64,000 bases of DNA from positions 2,898,941 through 2,962,940 of the forward strand of contig CAJSYZ010000011.1 in assembly GCA_910574455.1 (NCBI GenBank), in the 5' to 3' direction. Shown here piece after piece: positions 33,352 to 44,844 of the stretch. Positions within the stretch are counted from its first letter, which is position 1, and every line of letters starts with the position of its first letter. The translations under genes were made by a program, and so were the position numbers. Below the pieces are notes generated by a model. It was not told the DNA's origin, ran no database searches, and was given only the letters and a program-made list of their open reading frames with translations. This stretch comes from Trichaptum fuscoviolaceum. Taxonomy: Eukaryota; Basidiomycota; Agaricomycetes; Hymenochaetales; Trichaptaceae.

Positions 33352-35569
33352 GCTGAGGCCCGTTTGAATAGTGCTAACGGTGTTATCTTGTTGAGTAAAT
33401 TGTTGAGTGCATGCTCTTGTCTTCAAAAGTTGCCAGGAGCATCGTGATTGTATCTATTATTGAATTGCTTCTCGTTGAATGATCATTGTAGACTGAGGTT
33501 GTCAATGGTGTTTGCTGTCGCTTTCAAGATGTCATGAAGATGAAGGTAGCTTGAAATCTCAAAACAGAGGTTCAAGTTCACTTGAGTACAGTAGTGGTAG
33601 TAGTAGTAAATCTCACTTGAGTCTGACTTGCCACCTGATGTACAGCTTCCCTCCTTACGCACTGATTTTGTCCTGAAACGCCGTTTTAAGGCCATCAGGC
33701 AGCCAGGCAACACTTCAGGCAGGCATGACAACGCTTCAACCCATTTAAGGAAGCTCCAGGACGCGCCAGCCGCCGTTAGCAATCTCTGATGTATTACACT
33801 TGAGCACTGAAATCCTGACTTGCATTCTGATGCACTGAGAGATGGCTTGCATCCTGAAACACTCCTTATTTCAGTGAGATAAGGCAATCAGTGTATTTTC
33901 AGACGAAGTAGCGACCCTTCAGACAGGTGCCAGCCAAATCAGGACGCGTCAGGACGCGTCAGTCGCCGTAAGCAAAAGGAAGTTTCCCTGATGTAGTACT
34001 ATCTCGGACTCATCCGGATTCAAATATGAACTCGTTCAACCACTACCAGTGGCATGCGTAAGCTCCAGACAGTGTGAGCTTCAGGATCTTGATTGGCATT
34101 CTCTCCAACTTTTCTAACGCCCATTGCTGCACAGTATGAACTCAGTGCAGGAAAGGCTATCGAAATCAAAGAGTATCGAGGTAGCAGGTGTTGAGTAGTA
34201 GACTCGGAGAGCAAATGACATCGCAATTTCTCGTCAACTTATTTCCCGCCGAAAGTAAGCAAATGGTTTCTGTTCCCGCAACTACCCGCATATCGACCAT
34301 TATTGATAACAGTATCCATTCCGTTGTCTGCGAAGAGTATATGGGACTATGCATGATTATCGACCCAGATCTTTCCGATTGCGAAAAACCATCCTGCGAA
34401 TTCTGTGCTTGGTGCAATATAAGAATATCGTACTTAATCACCTTCTTCAACGGTCCGTCGTACCATTGCAATGCATGTGCAAAGGATCCCAAGGAATACG
34501 GGAAAATCCTAGACTCGTAGCCAGTCGCAATTTATCTTTTGAGGTTGGGAGGTTGGATAAATGAAGCGACTGGTAGTACTCAATCAGAGGGAGGCCAGTA
34601 ACCTCATTGTGACCTATGGGTCACAGTGTGCCTGGGTAATAAGCCTTGTGGTGGCAGTTTCTCGCCGGGTTTCGTAAGTCGCCGGTAGCTTCCCGAGTCC
34701 CGGTCACTCCTGAACTCGTTCATTGTGTGTAAGGACACTTGGGTGCGGAGAAGCTGATATCTCAGGTAGATTGTAACTTAAATGTATCGAGCTCGCTCTC
34801 GAAGGAGTATCTGATTGTGACAATGCGCTCGAACTTATCAGAGTCACAGCTACTGTGCTCTTGAGCTTAGGTTTTTTTCTATAAGTCCTTTTTTCACCTG
34901 GAGTAGCATCATTGAATGATAAGTTTTGATTACACTCCCTTAATGGGCGCTTCAGCGGTGTAGAATACTGCATAAATTGACTAAGACATAAACACGACGT
35001 CGTGGTACGTTGTAGTAGGAAAAGAGGCGCGTTGACGCGCGCGTCGGTCCTATGACCGGCGCAAATCGCGTGTGACTTTCACACTCGATTTAGCTTACTC
35101 TCACTGGTTTCGGGAAAATCCCGAGTCTATTCCTCACATGGACATGCCTCTATATATGGACATGCCTCCTAATACGGATGGATATCAGGTGACTGTACTA
35201 CTTCCTGATTGAGTAAATCCAGTCGTTACATTCACATGTAACTACTGGACACGAGTCTAGGAAAATCCCTGAGCACACGATTTAAACAGAGACTGCCTGA
35301 CTCAGAGGCAGGTTTCAGTGTTTGCTCCGAAGATCCGTGTGCCGAAGCTTCCGATGGCGCGATCAGTCATACAAATGCCTGGATAAAAACTCTTACTACA
35401 CAAGCAAATCTACGGAACTTCCTCTACCTCACACAGTCTCGGCCATCTTGTCGTCATTTCATGATCAACTGACAAGGACCTGATCAAATTCCTCTTGTCT
35501 TCATTGTCTTAGTTCTTGTCTCACAAGGTCACCACCTCCTACACCATCTTCTCAAGATATTCAAGACCC
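33352..35569. other. Intergenic 2.2 kb with inverted dispersed repeat
   Basis: No gene I can support. At 33,640-33,900 words such as TGCATCAGAATGC, TGAGCACTGAA and CCTTATTTCAG occur; in reverse complement they match words at 14,290-14,700. A 10-nt tandem AGGACGCGTC x2 lies at 33941-33960. ATGGACATGCCTC is repeated at 35138-35150 and 35156-35168. A 110-codon frame at 34188-34520 has a Cys cluster (CEKPSCEFCAWC .. YHCNACAKD) but no other support. The last few hundred bases should contain the IDO promoter. Confidence 0.5.
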
Positions 35570-37244
35570 ATGGCAGCGCTCCCCCCTACCCATTTCCTCA
35601 ATCTTCCTCGACCGGATGTTCATGAAGGGCCACCGGGCGGCGTCGTCGATACATCTACTCTTGCCGCTCACGATTTCGACGTGGATGCCCACACCGGTTT
35701 CATGCCTCCGCAACCTCCACTCGACAGACTACCGGATCAATGGGAGGCATGGGAAGTACTCCTTGAAGATGCAGTTCAACGGAGACTCAAGCTGGGTGAG
35801 GCGCCGGATTTGACGGAATCGGAGAATGAAGTGTCGCGGGCGTGGCGAGAACGTGTCTGTGAGGTACGAGTTAATTAATCATACACAAATGCCTAAATCT
35901 TATCACACGTTGGAGCAGCTTCCAGTGCTTTCTACCCTGGACCTCAAAAAGTCCGAAGTTTTACTTCGTCGAGCACATCATGTCCTAGCGTGGATCATGC
36001 ACTTCTATATCAATACATTGCACCCGAGCTCGGCGATCGTCATACCACTGCCCCTCTCGGTGCCCCTATTGGAAGTATCCGACCATCTTGCTCTTCCACC
36101 TCTCCTCACTTATTCCGACGATGTCCTCTACAACTGGAAATACAAGAACTCGCCCTCACCACTACTGTCATCTGTCGATACCGGCTTCGAAACGGACAAT
36201 GCTCTTCGTCAACCGATTCCTACTCTTGACAATTTGGAGTGTCAGACGCTTTTCACCTCCACAAACGACGAAGCAGAATTTTATCTGACGTCTGCGCGCA
36301 TAGAGCTACGCGGCGTCGCTGCTCTCGCATTGATGCGGGCAACGATGGACGAGGCATTCGTCGGAGACGCACTGGCTTTACGCCGCATATCAATATACCT
36401 CGTACGCCTCGCAGGCGTCATTCGTGAGCTCATGCGCATCCTACTTACAGTACGCGATGGCTGCGACCCAGACGTATTCTACCACAAAGTCCGACCTTGG
36501 TTCAAGGGTGAGGACTCGATGCGCGGGGACCGGAAGTGGGTGTTTGAAGGCGTTGGTGACCCGGCGTATCCGCACTTGAAACAGCCGACCGAGCTGAGCG
36601 GTCCAAGCGCGGGGCAAAGCTCGCTCATCCATGCAATCGACATTTTCCTTGGGGTAGACCATTATTCAGGTCATGGGGGATCGCAATCTGTCCATTCGGC
36701 ACCCACGTCCTCTTCACCCGTCCCTACAGACTCTCAACCAGATGTTTCTTCGAGATCGATTAACCAGGGAGCACCGCCCTCAGCTTCGCCATCCACAGAG
36801 TCTCAGGCTCCCAAACCATCATTTATGGCCCGCATGCAGAACTACATGCCCAGACACCACCGCGCATTCCTCCGTCATCTCGCCGCCAATCCTCGTCCGC
36901 TTCGGGCTCTCGTCGAAGCCGAGTCCGGTCCACTGCAACAAACCGCTGAAGGTCTGCAGAGCAATAAAGCCGGTGTAACCCGCAATGCCGATCTACTAGC
37001 GGGATATAACGCCGCTGTCTCAGCTCTCCGCGAATTTCGAGATGCTCACCTCCGCGTAGTCGCTCTTTATATTGTAGGACCTGCTCGACGTGTGGAGGCA
37101 GGAAAACGGACAGAGCTTGTCTCAGCTTCAGCTCGTACGGACGAAGCAGAGAAAGGCACGGGCGGTACCAACGCCATGCTATTCTTGAAAGGCGTGCGAG
37201 ACAGGACTGCTCAGGCGGTAATAAAGAAAGAAATGCCAATCTAA
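35570..37244 (+). CDS. Indoleamine 2,3-dioxygenase
   Basis: Predicted cytosolic haem dioxygenase that opens the indole ring of L-tryptophan to N-formylkynurenine, the first step of the kynurenine route to NAD+. One intron, 35864-35918, joins RERVCE to LPVLSTLDLKK; the product is 539 residues. Family blocks: IYLVRLAGVIRELMRIL, YHKVRPWFKG, GPSAGQSSLIHAIDIFLGVD, RMQNYMPRHHRAFLRHL, and YNAAVSALREFRDAHLRVV with the proximal haem His (about residue 475), then YIVGPARR. The start at 35570 (MAALPPTHFLNLPRPDVHEG) fits the fungal N-terminus; a Met 18 codons upstream is also in frame. The Ser/Pro-rich linker between the haem-pocket blocks is longer than in animal enzymes. The gene is intact. Confidence 0.95.
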
Positions 37245-37630
37245 CGTCAAATGAACTTCCAACTGCATTCTACGCATAGATAGTATGTATCGAATATAAT
37301 ATAGCGGCGTCTTTATAGCATGTTAACATTTATCCAAACATTGAACTTTTATCGAAGCCCATTGCATTTCAATCTTTTCTGATCATTACATAGGATATGT
37401 GTCGCTTGGTTTCATAAGAATATGTTTGTATACGAAAGTGCACCCTATCAGCCTGAGCCGCATCCAGATAAATTAATTGCTACTGAAGAAATACAACACT
37501 AAAATAAAATAAACAATCTTCCTTCTCGACGGATACTCCTCCTCAAAAAGAGTCTCCCTCGGACGAACATTTCGAAGGGTATACATAATGATACAAAATA
37601 GAGGAACAAAACATGATTACTCATCTTCGA
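37245..37630. other. Convergent 3' ends of IDO and PARG-like genes
   Basis: About 390 nt of AT-rich sequence between two convergent stops, with several AATAAA-like stretches on the plus strand (AAAATAAAATAAAC near 37500). No ORF is supported; I read it as overlapping 3' UTRs. Confidence 0.5.
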
Positions 37631-38794
37631 TCATTCACGTGAAAGCTCCGATTCCAGCACTTTCGTGCAGAAAGAGTTCTCGAACGTCGTCAAGTGTTTC
37701 GAAGGAATTGCGAAGATAACTCTGTCGAACACGTCCATGAACTTTGCATCTCTCGCACTCAACAGGTCAGCCCAAATTTCTCCGATCATATCAGGAGAAT
37801 TACAAAACTGACCGACACCAAATGCACTCAAAATGAGCGTTCGATCCCCCCGTCCTTTGAATAAGCGAAGAATGCGCGCCATCCGCTCTCTCATGACGAC
37901 TCGAATGCCATTGTGCAGTTCGCCGTCATCGACGCTGAACTTGGCCAGCACAGTACTGGCATTTACGGGGACTCCGGAGAGAACGTCGATGGTGTAAGGA
38001 TGTATACGCCGTCCGCGATCATCCTTGAAAACAGTAACACCGGGGCTGAAAAGTAACGAATGGTCATGGAGACCGGAGCCATCCGAGGTGGACCTGTGTT
38101 CGGAATAGAATTGCTTTCCAGCTACGGAGTTCTGTAAAGAATCAAGAAGAGTCGTCTGACGTACAAGACACTCTTCTTGTGTATCGCCCCCACTAAGCGA
38201 CGCTCCTCCAACTTTCTTCGGTGATGAACTGTTGAGAACACCTATGCGTGGGTTTGATGGCTGCGAGCACGAAGCCCAGACCTTGCGTGCAGCAGATAAT
38301 GTTGATAAGGAGACAAACTCGAAAGACGTAGTCAGTTGTTGCGTCGGTAGTGAATCGTGGGGTAAATTTGAGGAGTTAGGCTGTTCTAATAGCGAAGGAG
38401 ATTTCTCCCATGCTGCGAGGAAAGGTGAATGGTGTGGGTAAAATGAAGTCGCCTGTCGTGTGTGCATGATCTCCTCCGAAAGGTTATGTGATGCTCCCGA
38501 GGCGGCCAAAACTGCATCGTCGTCAGTAATCACGTCCTCCTGGTAAACTTGGGTCGTAAGAACTGTGTGAAATGTATCAAGAGTCGTCTGAGCAAGTCGC
38601 TCGCGATGTTCCCGTAGAGCAGTGGCTTTCGCTATGTAACGATTATAGCGTTTCCCCTTGATAGCATTTTCACTACATGACGACCGGCGACGTCGATGAG
38701 TCTGTTGCTTCAAAGATTTCATGTTTCGTTGCATTGGTAGAGGTGAGGGGATGATAGATAGAGGGCGTCGAGCTCGATGGCTGTAAGTATACAT
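37631..38794 (-). CDS. Microbial-type PARG-like macrodomain protein (TIGR02452 type)
   Basis: Predicted poly(ADP-ribose) glycohydrolase-like protein of 387 residues, single exon. The catalytic region reads VLNSSSPKKVGGASLSGG and then DTQEECLVRQTTLL, at about residues 185-215; the QEE pair (206-208) is the catalytic signature. The family usually shows GGG before it; here it is GGA. Later blocks fit as well: LLFSPGVTVFKDDRG, RERMARILRLFKGRG, LILSAFGVGQFCNSPDM and VFDRVIFAIPS. The N-terminal 60 residues are Arg/Lys-rich (RRRRSSC), suggesting nuclear targeting. Known members bind or hydrolyse ADP-ribose chains; activity here depends on whether the Ala change is tolerated. It converges on IDO and diverges from LSM4. 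Confidence 0.87.
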   Translation of the reverse strand: MYTYSHRARRPLSIIPSPLPMQRNMKSLKQQTHRRRRSSCSENAIKGKRYNRYIAKATALREHRERLAQTTLDTFHTVLTTQVYQEDVITDDDAVLAASGASHNLSEEIMHTRQATSFYPHHSPFLAAWEKSPSLLEQPNSSNLPHDSLPTQQLTTSFEFVSLSTLSAARKVWASCSQPSNPRIGVLNSSSPKKVGGASLSGGDTQEECLVRQTTLLDSLQNSVAGKQFYSEHRSTSDGSGLHDHSLLFSPGVTVFKDDRGRRIHPYTIDVLSGVPVNASTVLAKFSVDDGELHNGIRVVMRERMARILRLFKGRGDRTLILSAFGVGQFCNSPDMIGEIWADLLSARDAKFMDVFDRVIFAIPSKHLTTFENSFCTKVLESELSRE

Positions 38795-39109
38795 GAAGCT
38801 TGATGGTGGATATCTAAGTTGTGGTGAAAGGGGGGAGAAGACGAAGCCGCACTATAAAGGCGTGCCTTTATTTGTATCTATTTGGGCACCACAAGGCCTT
38901 TGAGTCATGTTCACTAAATGCTGTGCAAGTCCAGAAATAGTACACTGGCAGTAGCCGTTATACTAGTACTAAGCATGAGTACGTAATAAGTACATATCTA
39001 ATTCTTACATAATCTGCGCGTCGACTTTCTCTGACGCGTCGAAGTTCGCTTTCAAGCTGATCAGTGTCTGTCCTTGTTACTCTTGTGTCTGGTGTTTGGA
39101 ATATAAAAG
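38795..39109. promoter_or_regulatory. Divergent promoter, PARG-like / LSM4
   Basis: A compact 315-nt region between divergent starts. It contains CACTGGCAG (38943-38951) followed by TACTAGTA (38961-38968), the same word pair found in the transposon-rich part. A TATAAAAG directly abuts the LSM4 ATG and is too close to act as a TATA box. Confidence 0.5.
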
Positions 39110-39818
39110 ATGGTGAGATCCATCAATCAGACATCCCGGGAACTTATTGAATGCCACCAATATCTAGCTGCCACTATCTTTACTCAACGCTGCGCAAAAT
39201 AGACCCATGGTGAGCTTATGACTTGCATCCTCAAGACGCCAGAGAATCTTATTGAATCTCTTTTCGAAATGCCTGCCTCAGTTGGTTGAGCTGAAGAATG
39301 GAGAGACATTCAACGGGCATCTTGTCAATTGTGACAATTTTATGAACATCACACTCCGCGAAGTATACCAAACGAGTGCAGAGGCAGACCGGTTCTGGAA
39401 GTTAAAGGAGTGTTATATTCGAGGGAGTACAGTACGTTATGAATCCCCAACAGAACGTCTGCATCTACTCACATACATGACACGGCCGCTGTGAACAGAT
39501 CAAATATCTTCGCGTTCCCGAGAAGCTCCTCGATGAAGTGAAGGAGGATCAGAATAGGGCACGAGAGGCAGGCCGATCAGCGCGTGGTGGACATGCAAGC
39601 GGAGGGCAACGCGGTAAGCTTGGCACTATTTCACAGTTCGACAGCGTTGTTGACTCGTCTTCACTACACTAGGTCGCGGAGCTCCTTTACGAGGTAAGAA
39701 TCCATACAGAATCGCTTTGGCACACTAGTTGATACTTGACTTACTTTTAATCGCAGGTCGCGGTGGCGCTCGTGGTGCCCCAGCGCGCGGTGGAAGAGGC
39801 CGAGGCCGGGGGATGTAA
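39110..39818 (+). CDS. LSM4: LSM4, U6 snRNA-associated Sm-like protein
   Basis: Subunit of the Lsm1-7 (mRNA decay) and Lsm2-8 (U6 snRNA) rings. Six coding exons assemble: 39110-39112, 39168-39209, 39282-39431, 39499-39613, 39673-39693 and 39757-39818, giving 130 residues. The first coding exon is the ATG alone and the fifth is a 21-nt microexon. Joined product: [15 protein letters not shown], then [20 protein letters not shown] (Sm1), [38 protein letters not shown] (Sm2 and exit helix). The C-terminal RG/RGG tail ([12 protein letters not shown] .. GRGRGRGM) is typical of Lsm4. Every join restores the family sequence exactly, so confidence is high. Confidence 0.95.
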
Positions 39819-40299
39819 TGCACTCAGTGCTTGTCTACTTATGTATTCTTGTTGGTATCACCCTTCACTGACTGGACGTGCGTTTAATTGCTAACAAAGT
39901 TGCACAGTTTTTTGTGTAGTATACTACGTTATCGCAACACTAAATCATACCCATCTTCACTCCTGAAATCCAACTTGTGCATAATGCTAAGTATCGAGTT
40001 TGACATCTCGGACGTTCAACCGCTCGACTGTGAATTTGACACTGTTGGCAGGACTGTCGGTTGGGTCGTAAATCCATGATCCCTGTTAAGCACAGGTGGT
40101 GAATGAATCAGCAAGGCGTAACGCAGAGCCGTTGCAGAATGCAGCACTAACTCTGTACATTTCTTTTCCTACTGCGATCATCCGCAACCGAGACCCGCTG
40201 CGCAACATCAAACTTCGAGCGTCATCGAGAGTAAAGATGGATGATGGGTTGTTTGTTATACGGAGCGAACGAAGATTGTACGCATGGGATGTTACATCA
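39819..40299. other. Convergent spacer, LSM4 / F-box gene
   Basis: About 480 nt between convergent 3' ends. Short plus-strand frames here lack domains and run antisense into the F-box gene. Confidence 0.5.
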
Positions 40300-41667
40300 C
40301 TAATCGCTCTCTGTCAACAGGATAATGGTCAGAGTCAGCTTCAAGACTGTCTCTGTAGAGGAGGCATTGATATCTACCGCATCGGCGTTATATATTGAGC
40401 AAGTAATCTCCTCCAAGTTCGGGAATTTATCGCACAAGTACGCTGCGTCTGATAATTGAAGCATCGTCGTGCCGACTGAGAAATGGCGTAGCTCGGGTCC
40501 GTGGGTTTCAGCTAAGAACATCAAGAACCCTCGAGGAACGCTTGTCTCGCCTAGAGTTGAGTAGGCCTGCAGACGGAGCGTCTGTAGTGCCTGTCTGGGA
40601 ATTATCTGTAGAATCCAAGACCAGAGTCCGCGCGGGCCCCCATTATCTATCGAGCTTGTCCGAAGCATCAAGTTTTGCAGACGTGGCATTGTCAGTGTTG
40701 GCGGCACCGCCCGAGGTGCTGCCACACTCTCGGTATAGTCCGTATCGAGTGAGAGCAAGAAGGGAAGGTTGGGGAGAATATATGGAATGGCACTCGACGG
40801 AACGCCTTTGATACGGAGGTGGGTAAGATTCCTCAAATGAGAGAAGATATTGATGAGGATTGTAGCGGGAACACCGTTGCAGCGCTGGTCAGTGGAAAGT
40901 GAGTGAGTGTTTGCTCCACGCTTCAAAAGAAAAAAAAAACTTACCCCCAGCTCAAGACTCGTTAGCGAGGGACCAAGAGATTCAGACCATCCTTGGAGAA
41001 CGCGAGGTGGGCCTTCCATGCAGAAGATAGCCACTCTCTTTAAGTTGGTGAACTGGTGCAGCTTGTGCCAGACTGCATCGCCAAGGTTTCCGAATGTCCT
41101 GATAGTGAGCTCTTGCAAAGTTGGTAAGGTGAGCAGGACATCTAAGAATGAGATGAAAACATCATCTGGAAGGCCATTGTCATCAACCCAAGAAAACGAT
41201 TTGATTTTTGTGCAGAGCCTCAAGGCGTTTAGAGCCAGCTCCAGTATGTGCTGCGAACTGCTTTGCGGAGCGCCGTGTACGGATCCTATTATGTCTCATT
41301 ATTGTCTGGGAATGAGAATATAAGTGGCAGTTACCATTCTCTTTTACTTTTCGGACATAAAGTGCATATTCAGGGTGCAAGAGCAGCGTCTTTGCAGCGT
41401 GGTGCACTGCGAGACCCTAGACAATCAATGAATTCCTGTCCGCACGAATGTTCTTGTGCGGCAATCTGAGTGTGTGGAGTGGGACGTGAGGCTTACCTTC
41501 GGTGAATTCCACAAACGTGAATCAAGGCTTTCATACAAGTATGGGATTCCAGCCCTGTAAATTGCCTTGTTCACAAGGGCGGCGTTGAACAGATCATGTC
41601 TGTCTGGCAAGAAGCTCAATATGAGTGGCAAGACATCTACGTCGACAGGAAGGTAGGGTCCGCTCAT
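40300..41667 (-). CDS. F-box protein with leucine-rich-like repeats
   Basis: Probable SCF ubiquitin-ligase adaptor of the large, lineage-specific mushroom F-box group. The N-terminus is an F-box: LPVDVDVLPLILSFLPDRHD then LFNAALVNKAIYRAG. Downstream units look leucine-rich: LPTLQELTIRTFGNLG, FTNLKRVAIFCMEGPP, LRNLTHLRIKGVPSS, LPFLLSLDTDYTES, FPNLEEITCSIYN. At least three introns are inferred. One joins SRLWNSPK to a GLAVHHAAKTLLLHPEYALY exon. Another removes the T-rich GTAAGTTTTTTTTTTC segment near 40,930. The stop at 40300 is the simplest reading; an extra C-terminal exon is possible. Partner substrates are unknown. Confidence 0.78.
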
Positions 41668-42428
41668 AGCGAGTCAGCCTGGTGGCAAGTCTACGGATCA
41701 ATGTGCGAGGCAAGTAGCAACGTTGCTGCTCGTCGCACGAAATAGTCGTCGGTATCTATTTCCTTATCCCGTGCTGAGGATATATATATTCTTTCAATGT
41801 GGTGGCAGGCTGAGTTGTGTCACGGTGTACTTTTGGTAGGCCTTCTGAGTCGTGGTAAGACTCAAGAGTTGAAGTGCCCGACAACACCGACATCGATGGA
41901 GGCAAGATTCTAATGTGATCGGCTTCTGAGCCTCTCTTGTCCATAGTTGGTACCGAGTTCTGACAAAAGGTACGCTAATTCAAGTCACTTCAGGCACAAC
42001 ATCATCATGGTTGGCTTATGAATACAATTCCGGTCCCGGATGTTCTTCAAGAAGACTATGCAGTATAGCATCGAGTCTTTTGATGCCGCAGAGTCAAACC
42101 GTGCTGTGGGTGGGGATTGGACGCTGATACCCAGCTGTCGCTATCGCAGGATGTCCGGAAATACATGTACAAGAAGAATAGGTCGCCCGAATGATCCTGG
42201 ACTGCGGTCATCTCGGCCATTGTTTTCTCACAGGACAACTCTTCTCCGATAACAATCGTCAATGCGTTGTTTCATCTACTTTGGCTATTAAAGGACAATG
42301 AGCAGGACTGTTCGGACCATCCTTTCGCTTTGACTTCAGAACAAATGCGGACATATCTATATTGGTAAGTACATTGAATACCGAGCAAATACAACAAAGC
42401 TGGTACTTCGAATAGGTCACGACGGATT
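41668..42428. other. Intergenic, asparaginyl-tRNA synthetase 3' end to F-box 5' end
   Basis: About 760 nt. It holds the F-box gene promoter and the AsnRS 3' UTR. Frames on both strands are short and unrecognisable. Confidence 0.5.
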
Positions 42429-44633
42429 CTAAGGCGTCGCACGGCCTGGCCATCTGTCGATTGATTTCAGTACAGTACGATTTTAATATCCATGTTGAAC
42501 ATACCTCGGGTATAAGCAACATTCCCTGAACCGAAGTCTTCAGAAAATGAATGAAATGGGACTATGGGCGATCACTTACCGAACAGTATACCTGTCCGCC
42601 AACCAAGCGAGGAAACGCTAATAAAATGGACGTATGTTATTGGACAAAGAAATATGACAAGTCTCGGATGAATCATACCTCAACGCCTAACCCATACCCG
42701 CCGTGTTCGCACGTACCGTACTTTCGTTGGTCCATGTACCAGTAATATGGCTCTGGGTCGATCCCTTCACGCTTGTAGCCGGCCAGCAGCTCTTCAGTGT
42801 CCGCAATCCTCATGGATCCACCTTCAAGAGAGAATAGTCAGTCTTCATGTTTTCGCCACCAGCATGAGTAAGTATGAAGACGCACCAACGATCTCTCCTA
42901 CGCCAGGCATGAGAAGATCACAACTCTCGGTGAACACCTTTCCACCCTGCTCCCCGGAATTGGGCATCTTCTTCATGTAGAAGGCCTTCAGTTCCGCAGG
43001 GAAGCCAAACAAGAAGATCGGCTTCCCAATGATGTCCGTCATGCGCCGCTCAGCGGCTTCGGCAATATCATCGCCAACGACGTGATCGACCATCTTGGGA
43101 TTGCCTTTGTCGTCTTTGATGACGTTGCCCTCAGCATCCTCTTCTTCGTGCTGGATACCATGGTCGTTAAGCCACTTGATAGCGTCCACATATGCTAGTC
43201 GCATGAATGGCCGAGACGGAGGTTGGAAAGAAGGGTTCAATTGCTTGATGAGTGCGGCTGCTTCTGGTTCGGCAAGTAGCTTGTCTACAGTGTTGCAGAT
43301 CTGGTAGGAGATGTGAACAAATGTGAGACGTTTCAAGGGAGAGATACGTACCACTGTCTCAATGTGGTTCATCAGGTCCTCGAATGTGATGAAAGCTAAT
43401 TCGCCTTCAAGATGTGTATATTCGCTTAAATGCCTTCTTGTGTGACTATGCCTCGGCCGTAAGTAAAAGCTAAGTCAAGTAAATGGAATCACAGCACCTG
43501 TTCTCGGCACGGAAACTCTCCTGCACACAGAAAACATCGCCGAGAGAGGGCAAACATGTTTCAAGGTAGAGCTGCGAGCTCTGCGTAAGGAAAGCGTCTT
43601 GACCATAATAGTTGAACTTGAAGAGCGTAGCCCCGCCCTCAACTTGCGTCTGCACAAGGCACGGCGGAGTCACTTCGAGCAAGTTCTCTTCCACGAGTGT
43701 CGAACGGAACGCAGCTAAGAGAAGGGAGCGCAGCCGCAAGACACTGGATGCAGTCTCCCCACGGATGACGAAGTGTCTTAATTCAGCTAAGATGGAGGGA
43801 TCGGATTTCTGCACACAAGTATAAGTTCCCGTTTATCCGGAAATGTTCAACATAGCATACCTCGTTGAATCTGTTGTTGAATGCCTCCTCGCCACCTGGC
43901 GCAGCACCAAGCACCTTCCAGTAGTCTACGACAAGCTCATGTCCACCCGGGGCTGTTTTCCCTTCCGGGACGGGTTGCAATGTACCGACAAGTTCAACGC
44001 TAGATTCCAAGGTCAGGGTAAGGGCATCGTATGTTTGCGTCTGGTTATATGCATGTTAATTGGTGAAAACAAAAAAAAATGCGTGGACGGTGACGAACTG
44101 CGAGCCCAGAGATAACAGCTTGAAGGTAACCAGTACCGTCCCGAAGCACGATGAACATCAACTCCTTCTGCGCTCGCAATCGGTGCACCCAGCCCACTAC
44201 ACGAACACGGTTTGAACGATGAGGAACGAGTTTGTTGATTTTGGCCTTCATGAAAATCAGCTTACAGCTAATTTCAGGGCTTAAAGAGACACACCTTGAA
44301 AGCTTTTGGTAAGGATTCATCCTCCTTCAACACAATCTTCTTGCTCTCCTCCAGCTTCCGCTCGACTTCTGCACGCTTCTTGGCTTCCCGCTCTGCATTC
44401 TCCGCCTCCTTCAATTGTTTCTTCCGGAGACCATCCGCACCTTTCTTTGCCTTCTTCAGCGAGGAGTCCGATGGCTTGTCGAACGGTGTCTCCGCATCTT
44501 TGCGCACTTGCAGCTCGACATCCGCACCTTCGTGCTGGAAGAGCGCATATGCGAGTGTTTTGTACGGAGCGTTCTGCGTGCCCGTACCGGACTCGTCGCT
44601 GCCTGCGGCTTCGTCAATGTAGATTTGTGCCAT
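42429..44633 (-). CDS. Cytosolic asparaginyl-tRNA synthetase
   Basis: Class II synthetase that charges tRNA-Asn (yeast Ded81 type). The start at 44633 gives [20 protein letters not shown], the conserved eukaryotic N-terminal domain, followed by a Lys/Glu-rich helix. The anticodon-binding OB fold shows [20 protein letters not shown] and [14 protein letters not shown]. The catalytic domain contains [20 protein letters not shown], motif 2 ([12 protein letters not shown] .. [14 protein letters not shown]) and [20 protein letters not shown]. Motif 3 ([20 protein letters not shown] then [15 protein letters not shown] and stop) is assembled across several short introns. The stop is at 42429-42431. 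Long fungal-type insert [18 protein letters not shown] is normal for the family. It lies in tandem with DPH5, another translation gene. Confidence 0.95.
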
Positions 44634-44844
44634 ATGCGCTGTGCGTTGGAGGGTCGGTGGGTCGTACGAGGGAAAGGGTGTGCTGGCGACAATCTATGCG
44701 GGATCTATGATTTCTATGCTGTCACAACCTTGTCAACTTGACTCGAATGTCACACTTTTCTCGTGACAATCGCGTTACGTCACACTCACACCACAGCTAT
44801 AGTCACGGTTACAAGCGACGTGTAGAGATTACATTCGGAATTCA

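Noticed and set aside
34188..34520. 110-codon plus frame with a Cys cluster (possible small zinc protein)
   Set aside because: No family recognised, no splice or promoter support; kept only as a remark in the intergenic entry.
39101..39112. TATAAAAG immediately before the LSM4 ATG as a TATA box
   Set aside because: It abuts the start codon, leaving no room for a transcription start between them.
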